The notes under the pieces are model-generated. The model was not told the origin of the DNA. It saw only the letters and a list, made by a program, of their open reading frames with translations, and ran no database searches. Shown here piece by piece: positions 1-5,859 of a stretch of DNA of 6,634 bases; position 1 is the first letter of the stretch; each line of letters begins with the position of its first letter. This DNA is from Thermoleophilia bacterium. Its GTDB lineage: Bacteria > Actinomycetota > Thermoleophilia > Gaiellales > Gaiellaceae. Position numbers and translations under genes: made by a program. The DNA is taken from positions 1 through 6,634 of the forward strand of contig JACVRM010000121.1 of NCBI GenBank assembly GCA_014534415.1, read 5' to 3'.

Positions 1-320
1 CCTCGACCCTCTGCGGGGCATGCTACGAGGTCTGTCCGGTCAAGATCGATATTCCGCAGGTGCTCGTTCACCTGCGAGGCCGTGTCGTTGACGAAAGTCG
101 GCCCGGCGCCGGCGAGCGCGCTGCAATGCGGGCGCTCGCGTGGACGTTCGGCGACGAGCGTCGCTACGAGCGGGCGCAGAAGCTGGGGCGCGCCGGCGGT
201 CGCGCTTTGGCGCGTGACGGGCTGATCTCGCGCCTGCCCGGCCTTGGCGCCTGGACGGATACGCGCGACCTTCCCGCCGTGCCGCGCCAGACGTTTCGCG
301 AGTGGTGGTGTTCGCGGTGA
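1..320 (+). CDS. lutB: LutB, iron-sulfur lactate oxidation protein, C-terminal fragment
   Basis: This is the 3' end of a gene cut by the left window edge. The reading frame begins at base 3 and gives 105 residues before TGA at 318-320. It opens with a [4Fe-4S] ferredoxin-type motif, CGACYEVCP (Cys at visible residues 4, 7 and 11, then Pro), followed by VKIDIP, typical of the second cluster-binding site of LutB/YkgF proteins. The tail has the basic, Trp-containing C-terminus usual in this family (REWWCSR at the end). LutB works with LutA and LutC in the cytoplasm to oxidise L-lactate to pyruvate. The identification rests on the cluster motif plus the directly following lutC, with which it overlaps by 4 bp (GTGA), so the two are probably translationally coupled. 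The ATG/GTG codons inside the fragment, for example GTG at 60, are internal and not the start. Another cluster-binding oxidoreductase subunit is possible but less likely given lutC. Confidence 0.88.
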   Translation, partial: STLCGACYEVCPVKIDIPQVLVHLRGRVVDESRPGAGERAAMRALAWTFGDERRYERAQKLGRAGGRALARDGLISRLPGLGAWTDTRDLPAVPRQTFREWWCSR

Positions 321-958
321 GGGCGGCACGAGAAGAGATCCTCGCGCGCGTGAGACTCGCGCTCCGCGACGTCCCGGCCGATGAGCGGCCCGATGACGTC
401 GCCGTCCCGCGGGGCTACCGCGACAGCGAGCCGGGTGGAACGGTCGAGCGGTTCGTCGAGCGCGTCACCGACTACGGCGCACGCGTTCGGCTCGTTGCGC
501 CCGCAGAGATCGCGGCGGCGGTCGAGGACGCGTGCCGCGATACGCACGCCGAACGGTTGCTCGTGCCTCCGGACTTGCCATCCGCCTGGGTACCGGAGAG
601 CGTGGAAACGGTCGCCGACCTCGATCTCGTGCCGGCGGAGCTCGACCGAGTAGGCGCTGCGCTGACCGGCTGCGCGCTCGCGATCGCGGACACCGGCACG
701 ATCGTCTTCGACGGCGGTGCGCGCCAGGGCCGGCGCGCGCTGACGCTCGTCCCCGACGTCCACGTCTGCGTGGTCGAGGAGACGCAGGTTCTGGACGGCG
801 TCCCGGCGGCGCTGCGGCGCATCGCCGCGGACGTGCGCGCCGCGCGTCGCGCCATCACCTTCGTCTCGGGTCCCTCGGCGACCTCGGACATCGAGTTCTC
901 GCGCGTCGAGGGCGTGCACGGCCCGCGGCGCCTCGAGCTGGTCGTCGTGCGCGGTTGA
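317..958 (+). CDS. lutC: LutC, lactate utilization protein C (LUD/DUF162 domain)
   Basis: A complete 213-residue protein of the LUD (DUF162) family, slightly shorter than B. subtilis LutC or E. coli YkgG. LutC is a subunit of the LutABC L-lactate oxidation system; its own catalytic role is not well defined. Family features visible are the N-terminal helix REEILARVRLAL, the central ADTGTIV segment (about residues 124-130), LVPDVHVCVV (about 144-153), and the C-terminal block FVSGPSATSDIE followed by GVHGPRRLELVVV, where LutC proteins are best conserved. I chose GTG at 317 because it overlaps the lutB stop in the GTGA arrangement and places the conserved N-terminal helix a few residues in. In-frame GTGs at 302, 305 and 308 would add up to five residues, and no strong Shine-Dalgarno sequence separates these options. 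It is the last gene of the lut module; the next gene starts beyond a promoter-bearing gap. Confidence 0.92.
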   Translation: MRAAREEILARVRLALRDVPADERPDDVAVPRGYRDSEPGGTVERFVERVTDYGARVRLVAPAEIAAAVEDACRDTHAERLLVPPDLPSAWVPESVETVADLDLVPAELDRVGAALTGCALAIADTGTIVFDGGARQGRRALTLVPDVHVCVVEETQVLDGVPAALRRIAADVRAARRAITFVSGPSATSDIEFSRVEGVHGPRRLELVVVRG

Positions 959-965
959 CGTAGCA

Positions 966-992
966 GCTTTCGATTCGTCGAGAATCGAAAGC
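966..992. promoter_or_regulatory. Perfect 11-bp inverted repeat, probable operator for the DeoR-type regulator
   Basis: Arms GCTTTCGATTC (966-976) and GAATCGAAAGC (982-992) are exact reverse complements around a 5-nt centre, GTCGA. The element starts 8 bases after the lutC stop and ends 2 bases before a consensus -35 box. It is AT-richer than its surroundings. The position just upstream of a promoter that precedes a DeoR-family gene suggests a binding site for that regulator, and CTTTC-type half-sites are known for several DeoR-family sugar regulators such as AgaR. An intrinsic terminator for lutC is the alternative, but no T-tract follows the right arm (next bases AATTGACA). The palindrome is directly observed; the operator role is inferred. 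Confidence 0.7.
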
Positions 993-994
993 AA

Positions 995-1024
995 TTGACA
1001 GACGGCGCGAAAGTGTCGTAAGGT
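995..1024 (+). promoter_or_regulatory. Predicted sigma-70-type promoter of the rhamnose operon
   Basis: A perfect -35 hexamer TTGACA (995-1000) is followed after 18 bp by TAAGGT (1019-1024), which keeps the important A2 and T6 of the -10 consensus. This predicts a transcription start near 1030-1032. It is the only good promoter-like sequence in the gap before the regulator gene and would drive regulator, rhaM, rhaB, rhaEW and the transporter as one transcript. A copy of CGAAAG, the half-site of the adjacent palindrome, lies in the spacer at 1008-1013. Caveat: AAGG at 1020-1023 could instead be read as a Shine-Dalgarno sequence for a CTG start at 1032, which would require an earlier transcription start. 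Confidence 0.68.
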
Positions 1025-1109
1025 CGCCCCGCTGAGCGAATCGTCACGTAGGAAGAACCGGACGGCGCCGAACGTCCCCAACCTCTCGCAGCGCGAGCGG
1101 CAGCAGCAT

Positions 1110-1907
1110 GTGCTGCGGCTACTCGAGACGCGCGATTCCGTTCAGGTTGCGGAGCTTTCGGAAACCTTTGCGGTTTCCGAGGTCACGGTTCGCAACGACC
1201 TGGCCGAGCTCGCGCGCCAGGGGCTGGTGGCGCGCGTGCGCGGCGGCGTGCGGGCGCTCCAGCCGGCGCAGTCGGAGCTCGGATTCGACCTGCGGCTGCG
1301 CATCGAGGCCGATCGCAAGCAGGCCATCGCCCGCGCCGCGGCGTCGATGGTCGACGAGGGCGAGGCGGTCGCGCTCGACTCGAGCACCACGGCGTACTAC
1401 CTCGCGCTCGAGCTGCGCTCGAAGCGCGAGGTCGTCGTCGTCACGAACGGGCTGCTGATCGCCGCTGCGCTCGCCGACGCACCCGGCATCACCGTTCTCG
1501 TCACCGGGGGCATGCTCCGCCTGTCGGCCATGTCACTCGTAGGCGACCTCGGCCTCGACGTCCTGCGCTCCGCGCGCATCAATAAGGGCTTCCTCGGCGC
1601 CCGCGGCTTGAGCCTGGAACGCGGGCTGATGGACCTGAACCCGGACGAGGTGCGGATCAAGCAGGAGATGGCCGACGCGTGCGAGCGGGTCGTCGGCATC
1701 TTCGACGGGACGAAGTGGCAGCGAAGCGCACTCCTTTCATTCGTTGCCGCCGACCGGGTCGATGCGATCGTGACCGATCGGAGCGCGCCGGCCGACGAGG
1801 TGCAGGCCTGGCGCTCCCGCGGAACCGACGTCGTCGTCGTCGAGGCCGCCGCCCGCGAGCGCTCGCCCATTCGTCCGCGCGACCTCCGCCGTGTCGTGAG
1901 CAGCTGA
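1110..1907 (+). CDS. rhaR: DeoR-family transcriptional regulator, probable rhamnose operon regulator
   Basis: A DeoR-type regulator, 265 residues if read from GTG at 1110. The N-terminal winged helix-turn-helix is clear: VQVAELSETFAVSEVTVRND (about residues 11-30), then LARQGLVARVRGGVRAL. The C-terminal sugar-phosphate-sensing (DeoRC) domain shows DSSTTAYYLA (90-99), VTNG (111-114), VTGGMLR (131-137), NKGFLGARGL (158-167) and GIFDGTKW (196-203). Regulators of this family usually repress sugar operons and release DNA on binding a phosphorylated intermediate. Its place at the head of a rhamnose operon parallels the DeoR-family RhaR of Rhizobium leguminosarum; the effector is inferred. The start is doubtful: the frame is open back to base 999, and the family's usual leading helix (here LSQRERQQHVLRLLE) is encoded partly upstream of 1110, yet no ATG, GTG or TTG occurs there. 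The only CTG is at 1032, at the predicted transcription start. The stop overlaps the rhaM ATG by one base. Confidence 0.88.
   Translation: MLRLLETRDSVQVAELSETFAVSEVTVRNDLAELARQGLVARVRGGVRALQPAQSELGFDLRLRIEADRKQAIARAAASMVDEGEAVALDSSTTAYYLALELRSKREVVVVTNGLLIAAALADAPGITVLVTGGMLRLSAMSLVGDLGLDVLRSARINKGFLGARGLSLERGLMDLNPDEVRIKQEMADACERVVGIFDGTKWQRSALLSFVAADRVDAIVTDRSAPADEVQAWRSRGTDVVVVEAAARERSPIRPRDLRRVVSS
1158..1180. repeat. Perfect 9-bp inverted repeat inside the regulator gene
   Basis: Arms TCGGAAACC (1158-1166) and GGTTTCCGA (1172-1180) pair exactly around the 5-nt centre TTTGC. The element lies within codons for the helix-turn-helix (around SETFAVSEV). Its left side shares AGCTTTCG with the palindrome at 966-992 and has the same 5-nt centre. 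It might be a second, intragenic operator or an mRNA hairpin near the start of the transcript. It could also be a chance product of codon choice. Only the repeat itself is seen; any function is inferred. Confidence 0.45.
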
Positions 1908-2227
1908 TGGAGCGCGTCTGCTTCGTCCTCCAGGTTCGCGCCGACCGGCTCGAGGAGTACCGCGAGCGCCACCGGAACGTGTGGCCCGAGATGCTCGCCG
2001 CACTCCGGGAGACGGGCTGGCGCAACTACTCGCTGTTCCTCCGCGAGGACGGCATGCTCGTCGGCTACCTCGAGTGCGACGACTTCGAGGCAGCGCTGAC
2101 AGGCATGGAGGCGCACGAGGTCAATGCGCGGTGGCAGGCCGAGATGGCGCCGTTCTTCGAAATGCCCGACGATGCGCGGCCGGACACCGCTCTGGAACGC
2201 CTGCCGGAGGTCTTCCACCTTGACTAG
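1907..2227 (+). CDS. rhaM: L-rhamnose mutarotase
   Basis: A 106-residue protein, close to the 104 residues of E. coli RhaM and of the same family as RhaU of Rhizobium. It interconverts the alpha and beta anomers of L-rhamnose in the cytoplasm so that the isomerase receives its preferred form. Family features visible are the N-terminal strand CFVLQV, then YRERHRNVWPE with His22 at the position of the catalytic His of E. coli RhaM, the strand NYSLFLRED, the ferredoxin-like fold pattern GYLECDDFEAAL, RWQAEM, and the terminal LPEVFHLD, matching the family's conserved EVFxL ending. The ATG shares its A with the regulator's TGA (TGATG), indicating translational coupling. No strong Shine-Dalgarno sequence is visible, which fits re-initiation. 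It is the first structural gene of the operon. Confidence 0.95.
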   Translation: MERVCFVLQVRADRLEEYRERHRNVWPEMLAALRETGWRNYSLFLREDGMLVGYLECDDFEAALTGMEAHEVNARWQAEMAPFFEMPDDARPDTALERLPEVFHLD

Positions 2228-2251
2228 CCGACGCGCGGACGGTGGCTCCTG

Positions 2252-3748
2252 ATGGCGACGCTGGTCGCCGCCGACCTTGGCGCCCAGAGCGGACGCGTCG
2301 CGCTCGGACGCTTCGACGGCGAGCGCCTCACGGTCTCGACCGTGCACCGGTTCGCAAACGTGCCGGTTCGGACGCGAGGCCGGCTGCAGTGGGACATCCT
2401 GGCGCTCTACCAGGGTGTGCTCGACGGACTGCGCGCCGCCGCTCGCGAGGCTGGCCGCGTGGACGCCGTCGGCGTCGACTCGTGGGGCGTCGACTTGGCG
2501 CTCCTCGATCGCGCCGGCCGGCTGCTCCAGAACCCGGTGCACTACCGCGACGCGCGCCGCGCGAGCGCCGTCGACCGCGTGCTCGCCGAAGTCCCGCCGC
2601 GTGAACTCTACGAGCGCACCGGAACCCAGCTGATGCCGATCAACAGCATCTACGAGCTCGCCGCAATGGCGGCGGAGCACGATCCTGTCCTCGACGTCGC
2701 CGAGACGATGCTCCTGATGCCGGACCTCCTGCACTACTGGCTCGGGGGCCCCCGCGCGTCCGAGTTCACGAACGCGACGACGACGCAGCTGCTCGATCCC
2801 CGAGAGGGCGGCTGGGCTCTGGACGTCGCAACGCGGCTCGACATCCCCGCGCGGCTGCTTCCGGAGATCGTCGCGCCGGGAACGGTGCTCGGGCCGCTGT
2901 CCGCCGACGTCGCCGAGGAGACCTCCCTCACCGGCGCCTCCGTCGTCGCCGGGGCGACGCACGACACCGCCGCGGCGGTCGCGGCGATTCCGTTCCGCAC
3001 AGCCGGATCGGCGTACATCAGCGCCGGCACGTGGTCGCTGGTCGGTCTCGAGGTGAAGGAGCCGGCGATCGACGACCGTACCTTCGCCGCCAACCTCACG
3101 AACGAGGGCGGCGTCGCCGGCACCTTCCGGCTGCTCCGCAACGTCACCGGCCTGTGGCTGCTCCACGAGTGTCGCCGCATGTGGGCGCTCGACGGCCGCG
3201 ACTACTCCTTCGAGGAGCTCGTCGCGCTCGCCGAGGACGCGCCCGCGCTGCGTTCGCTCGTCGACCCGAACCACGCGCTGTTCGCTCCTCCCGGCGACAT
3301 GCCGCGGCGGGTTCGCGAGTTCTGTGCGAGAACGGGCCAGGGCGCGCCCGAAGAGCCCGCGGCCGTCGTGCGCTGCATCCTCGAGAGCCTCGCCCTCAAG
3401 CACGCGCAGACGATCGGCCTGCTTCGCGAGGCGACGGGCGCAGCGCCGACCGAGGTCCACATCGTCGGAGGCGGTGCGCGCAATGAGCTCCTCTGCCGCT
3501 GGACGGCCGACGCTGCCGGCATGCCCGTGGTCGCGGGCCCCGTCGAGGCGACCGAGATCGGCAACCTCGTCGTCCAGGCGATCGCGCTCGGCGAGCTCGC
3601 CTCGCTCGACGACGCCCGCACCGTCGTTCGCGCCTCGTTCGAGCCGACGGTGTACGAGCCGGAGGGCTCGCCGGCGTGGCGCGAGGCGCGCGAGCGCTTC
3701 GAGCAGATCGCGTCCGCGGCGCAGCTCCGCGAGGAGGTCGGAGCGTGA
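2252..3748 (+). CDS. rhaB: Rhamnulokinase (FGGY carbohydrate kinase)
   Basis: A 498-residue kinase of the FGGY family, similar in length to E. coli RhaB (489). It phosphorylates L-rhamnulose to L-rhamnulose-1-phosphate with ATP. The N-terminal domain has the phosphate-binding DLGAQSGR (8-15), WDI (48-50), VDSWGVDLALLDRAG (75-89), NPVHYRD (94-100) and TGTQLMPINSIYEL (123-136), the last characteristic of rhamnulokinases. The C-terminal domain has ATHDTAAAV (235-243), with Asp238 as the likely catalytic base, then SAGTWSLVGLE (257-267), LLRNVTGLWLLHE (294-306) and the nucleotide-binding HIVGGGARN (403-411). All key motifs are intact. The ATG follows a GGTGG Shine-Dalgarno-like sequence at 2241-2245, 24 bases after the rhaM stop. 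The stop overlaps the next start by 4 bp. Another deoxy-ketose kinase such as a fuculokinase is less likely given the neighbours. Confidence 0.95.
   Translation: MATLVAADLGAQSGRVALGRFDGERLTVSTVHRFANVPVRTRGRLQWDILALYQGVLDGLRAAAREAGRVDAVGVDSWGVDLALLDRAGRLLQNPVHYRDARRASAVDRVLAEVPPRELYERTGTQLMPINSIYELAAMAAEHDPVLDVAETMLLMPDLLHYWLGGPRASEFTNATTTQLLDPREGGWALDVATRLDIPARLLPEIVAPGTVLGPLSADVAEETSLTGASVVAGATHDTAAAVAAIPFRTAGSAYISAGTWSLVGLEVKEPAIDDRTFAANLTNEGGVAGTFRLLRNVTGLWLLHECRRMWALDGRDYSFEELVALAEDAPALRSLVDPNHALFAPPGDMPRRVREFCARTGQGAPEEPAAVVRCILESLALKHAQTIGLLREATGAAPTEVHIVGGGARNELLCRWTADAAGMPVVAGPVEATEIGNLVVQAIALGELASLDDARTVVRASFEPTVYEPEGSPAWREARERFEQIASAAQLREEVGA
3731..3737 (+). promoter_or_regulatory. 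Strong Shine-Dalgarno sequence that fixes the rhaEW start
   Basis: GAGGAGG lies inside the last codons of rhaB with 7 nt to the GTG at 3745. It is the best ribosome-binding site in the window. It supports the GTG at 3745 over the longer in-frame reading from 3676, which would run 70 bases into rhaB and lacks family similarity at its N-terminus. Confidence 0.8.
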
Positions 3749-5859
3749 CGGAGACGGCCGGCGTTCTCAGCGGGATCGCCCCGCCGGCCGATCTGTGGGA
3801 CGAGACGGTCGCCACGGGACTCGAGGGCGTCGACGAGCTCGTCTACCGCTCCAACCTGCTCGGAGCCGATCGGGCGCTCGCCAACCAGGGCGGAGGGAAC
3901 ACGTCGACGAAGGGCATCACACGCGATCACGCCGGCCGCGAGACCCGAACGCTGTGGGTCAAGGGCTCGGGCACGGACCTGGCGACGATCACGCCGGTGG
4001 GCTTTGCGGCGCTCCGGCTCGACGACGTCGTGCCCTTGCGCGGCCGGGACGCAATGGACGACGCCGAGATGGTCGACTACCTGCGGCGTTGCGCGCTGTC
4101 GCCGGACCAGCCGAGGCCGTCGATCGAGACGCTGCTGCACGCCTTCATCCCCGCGACACACGTCGACCATACGCACCCCGACGCCGTCATCGCGCTTACG
4201 TCCTCGCCCGACGGGCGGCGGCTCGCGCACGCGGCGTTCGGCGAGGAGGCGGTCTGGCTGGACTACCAGCGGCCGGGCTTCGACATGTCGAAGCGGATCG
4301 CCGAGCTGCTCGGGGCGAATCCTGCGGCGCGCGTCGTGTTGCTCGCGCTGCACGGGCTCGTCACGTGGGGCGAGACGAGCCGGGAGGCGTACGCGAGCAC
4401 GCTCGACGCGGTCAGCCGCGCCGCCGAAGCGCTCGCCCGCGCGGGGAGCGGACGGTTCGGCCTCGGCGGCCCACGCGTCCGAAGCATCGACGGCGACGAG
4501 GCCGCCGGCCTGCTCGCCGCGTCGCTGCCGGCGCTGCGCGGAGCGCTGCTCGCCGACGCGGACGGCGTCGTCCTCGAAGTCGACCGCAGCCCCGAGGCCG
4601 TCGCCTTCGCGTCGTCGCGGCGGGCGTCGGAAGTGAGCCAGGTCGGCGCGCCGTGTCCCGACCACCTGATCAGCACCAAGCACAAGCCGCTCGTCGTCGA
4701 CTTCGACCCCGGCCGGGACACAGCGGCCGAGCTTGCTCGAGGGTGCGTCGACGGCGTCGAGCGGTACGCGGCGTGGTACCGGGACTACTACGCTCGCAAC
4801 CTCAGCGACGAGAGCCGGCCGTACCCGATCGACCCGGCGGGTCCGCGTGTGGTGCTCGTCCCGGGCGTCGGCATCGTCACGGGCGGCGCCGACGCCGGCC
4901 GCGCCCGTCTCGCTCGTGATCTCTACCACCGGGCGATCGCCGTGCAGGACGCCGCAGACGCGGCGGGCGGCTTCAGGTCGCTCACAGAGGCGGAGGCGTT
5001 CGCGATCGAGTACTGGCCGCTCGAGCGCTACAAGCTCACGCAGGCGCCGCCGCGGGGCGAGCTGGCCGGCCGGGTCGCGCTCGTCACCGGTGGCGGGAGC
5101 GGGATCGGCCGCGCCACGGCACGGCGGCTCGCCGAGCTGGGCGCGCACCTCGTCGTCGCCGACCTCAACCTGGAGAGCGCCGAGGCCGTCGCCGACGAGA
5201 TTCGCGAGGCGCGTGGGTACCGGCGGGCCGTTGCGGCGCCCGTCGACGTCACGAGCGAGGACGACGTGCGCGAGATGGTCCGGCGCGCCGTGCTCGCCTA
5301 TGGCGGCCTGGACATCCTCGTCTGCTCCGCCGGCATCGCCACCAGCGCGCCGCTCATCGAGACGAGCGTCGCCGAGTGGGAGAAGAACCACGGCGTGCTG
5401 GCGCGCGGCTACTTCCTCGCCGCGCGAGAGGTGTTCCGCGTGCTCGTCGAGCAAGGACGCGGCGGCTCGATCGTCTTCGTCGGCTCGAAGAACAGCCTCG
5501 TGGCGGGCGCGAACGCGTCGGCGTACTCCTCGGCGAAGGCCGCCGCGCTGCACCTCGCGCGCTGCCTCGCCGAGGAAGGCGGCCGGCACGGGATCCGGGT
5601 CAACACGGTCAACCCGGACGCCGTCATCGAGGGCTCGAGCATCTGGTCTTCGGAGTGGCGGGCAGAGCGGGCCAGCACGTACGGGATCACGGAGGAAGAC
5701 CTGCCGGCCTTCTACCGAGGCCGTACCGTGCTGGGCGTCAACGTCTTTCCGGAGGACGTCGCCGAGGCGATCGCCTACTTCGCCGGCGCGCGCTCCGGGA
5801 AGTCGACGGGCAACGTCGTCAACGTCGACGGCGGCGTCACGGCCGCGTACCCGAGGTGA
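3745..5859 (+). CDS. rhaEW: Bifunctional rhamnulose-1-phosphate aldolase / short-chain lactaldehyde dehydrogenase
   Basis: A 704-residue fusion, similar to B. subtilis YuxG/RhaEW (about 690). Residues 1-400 form a class II (zinc) aldolase of the adducin type: the phosphate-binding GGGNTSTKG (49-57), HAFIPATHVDHTH with zinc ligands His142 and His144, and ALHGLVTWG with the third ligand His203. This half splits L-rhamnulose-1-phosphate into dihydroxyacetone phosphate and L-lactaldehyde. A linker with EYWPLERYKL (422-431), typical of this fusion, leads to a short-chain dehydrogenase domain from about 440: TGGGSGIG (448-455), Asp473 after the second strand (favouring NAD), CSAG (527-530), and the Ser581-Tyr594-Lys598 catalytic set, ending in TGNVVNVDGG. 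That half is expected to oxidise L-lactaldehyde to L-lactate. Both active sites look intact. The GTG start overlaps rhaB by 4 bp and has a strong Shine-Dalgarno sequence; the stop overlaps the transporter gene by 4 bp. The oxidation direction is inferred from the family and from the adjacent lut genes. Confidence 0.93.
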   Translation: MTETAGVLSGIAPPADLWDETVATGLEGVDELVYRSNLLGADRALANQGGGNTSTKGITRDHAGRETRTLWVKGSGTDLATITPVGFAALRLDDVVPLRGRDAMDDAEMVDYLRRCALSPDQPRPSIETLLHAFIPATHVDHTHPDAVIALTSSPDGRRLAHAAFGEEAVWLDYQRPGFDMSKRIAELLGANPAARVVLLALHGLVTWGETSREAYASTLDAVSRAAEALARAGSGRFGLGGPRVRSIDGDEAAGLLAASLPALRGALLADADGVVLEVDRSPEAVAFASSRRASEVSQVGAPCPDHLISTKHKPLVVDFDPGRDTAAELARGCVDGVERYAAWYRDYYARNLSDESRPYPIDPAGPRVVLVPGVGIVTGGADAGRARLARDLYHRAIAVQDAADAAGGFRSLTEAEAFAIEYWPLERYKLTQAPPRGELAGRVALVTGGGSGIGRATARRLAELGAHLVVADLNLESAEAVADEIREARGYRRAVAAPVDVTSEDDVREMVRRAVLAYGGLDILVCSAGIATSAPLIETSVAEWEKNHGVLARGYFLAAREVFRVLVEQGRGGSIVFVGSKNSLVAGANASAYSSAKAAALHLARCLAEEGGRHGIRVNTVNPDAVIEGSSIWSSEWRAERASTYGITEEDLPAFYRGRTVLGVNVFPEDVAEAIAYFAGARSGKSTGNVVNVDGGVTAAYPR

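Noticed and set aside
966..992. Reading the 27-bp palindrome as an intrinsic terminator of the lut genes
   Set aside because: No T-run follows the right arm, and the repeat is followed within 2 bp by a consensus -35 box, so a regulatory site fits better. Some Rho-independent activity without a U-tract cannot be fully excluded.
1060..1077. Short inverted repeat GGACG...CGTCC around CGGCGCCG in the leader of the regulator
   Set aside because: Arms of 5 bp with an 8-nt loop are expected by chance at this GC content, and the segment may itself be coding if the regulator starts at 1032.
164..1081. Minus-strand open frame opposite lutB, lutC and the intergenic gap (305 residues)
   Set aside because: Its translation is Arg/Asp-rich without motifs, and it crosses the palindrome and promoter of the + strand genes. 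It is a composition artefact.
1679..1906. Longer N-terminus for rhaM starting at 1679
   Set aside because: The added part overlaps the regulator and is Arg-rich with no similarity to mutarotases, while ATG 1907 gives the family's normal length and N-terminus.
3676..3744. Longer N-terminus for rhaEW starting at 3676
   Set aside because: It would overlap rhaB by about 70 bp, the extra residues are Arg/Gly/Ala-rich out-of-frame rhaB codons, and GTG 3745 has an excellent Shine-Dalgarno sequence at the right distance.
1397..5589. Very long minus-strand open frames (1397-3460 and 3202-5589, 687 and 795 residues)
   Set aside because: They lie antisense to rhaM, rhaB and rhaEW, whose protein motifs are unmistakable. 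Their translations are low-complexity Arg/Ala/Val/Asp-rich with no recognisable domain, as expected when high GC3 removes stops from the opposite strand.
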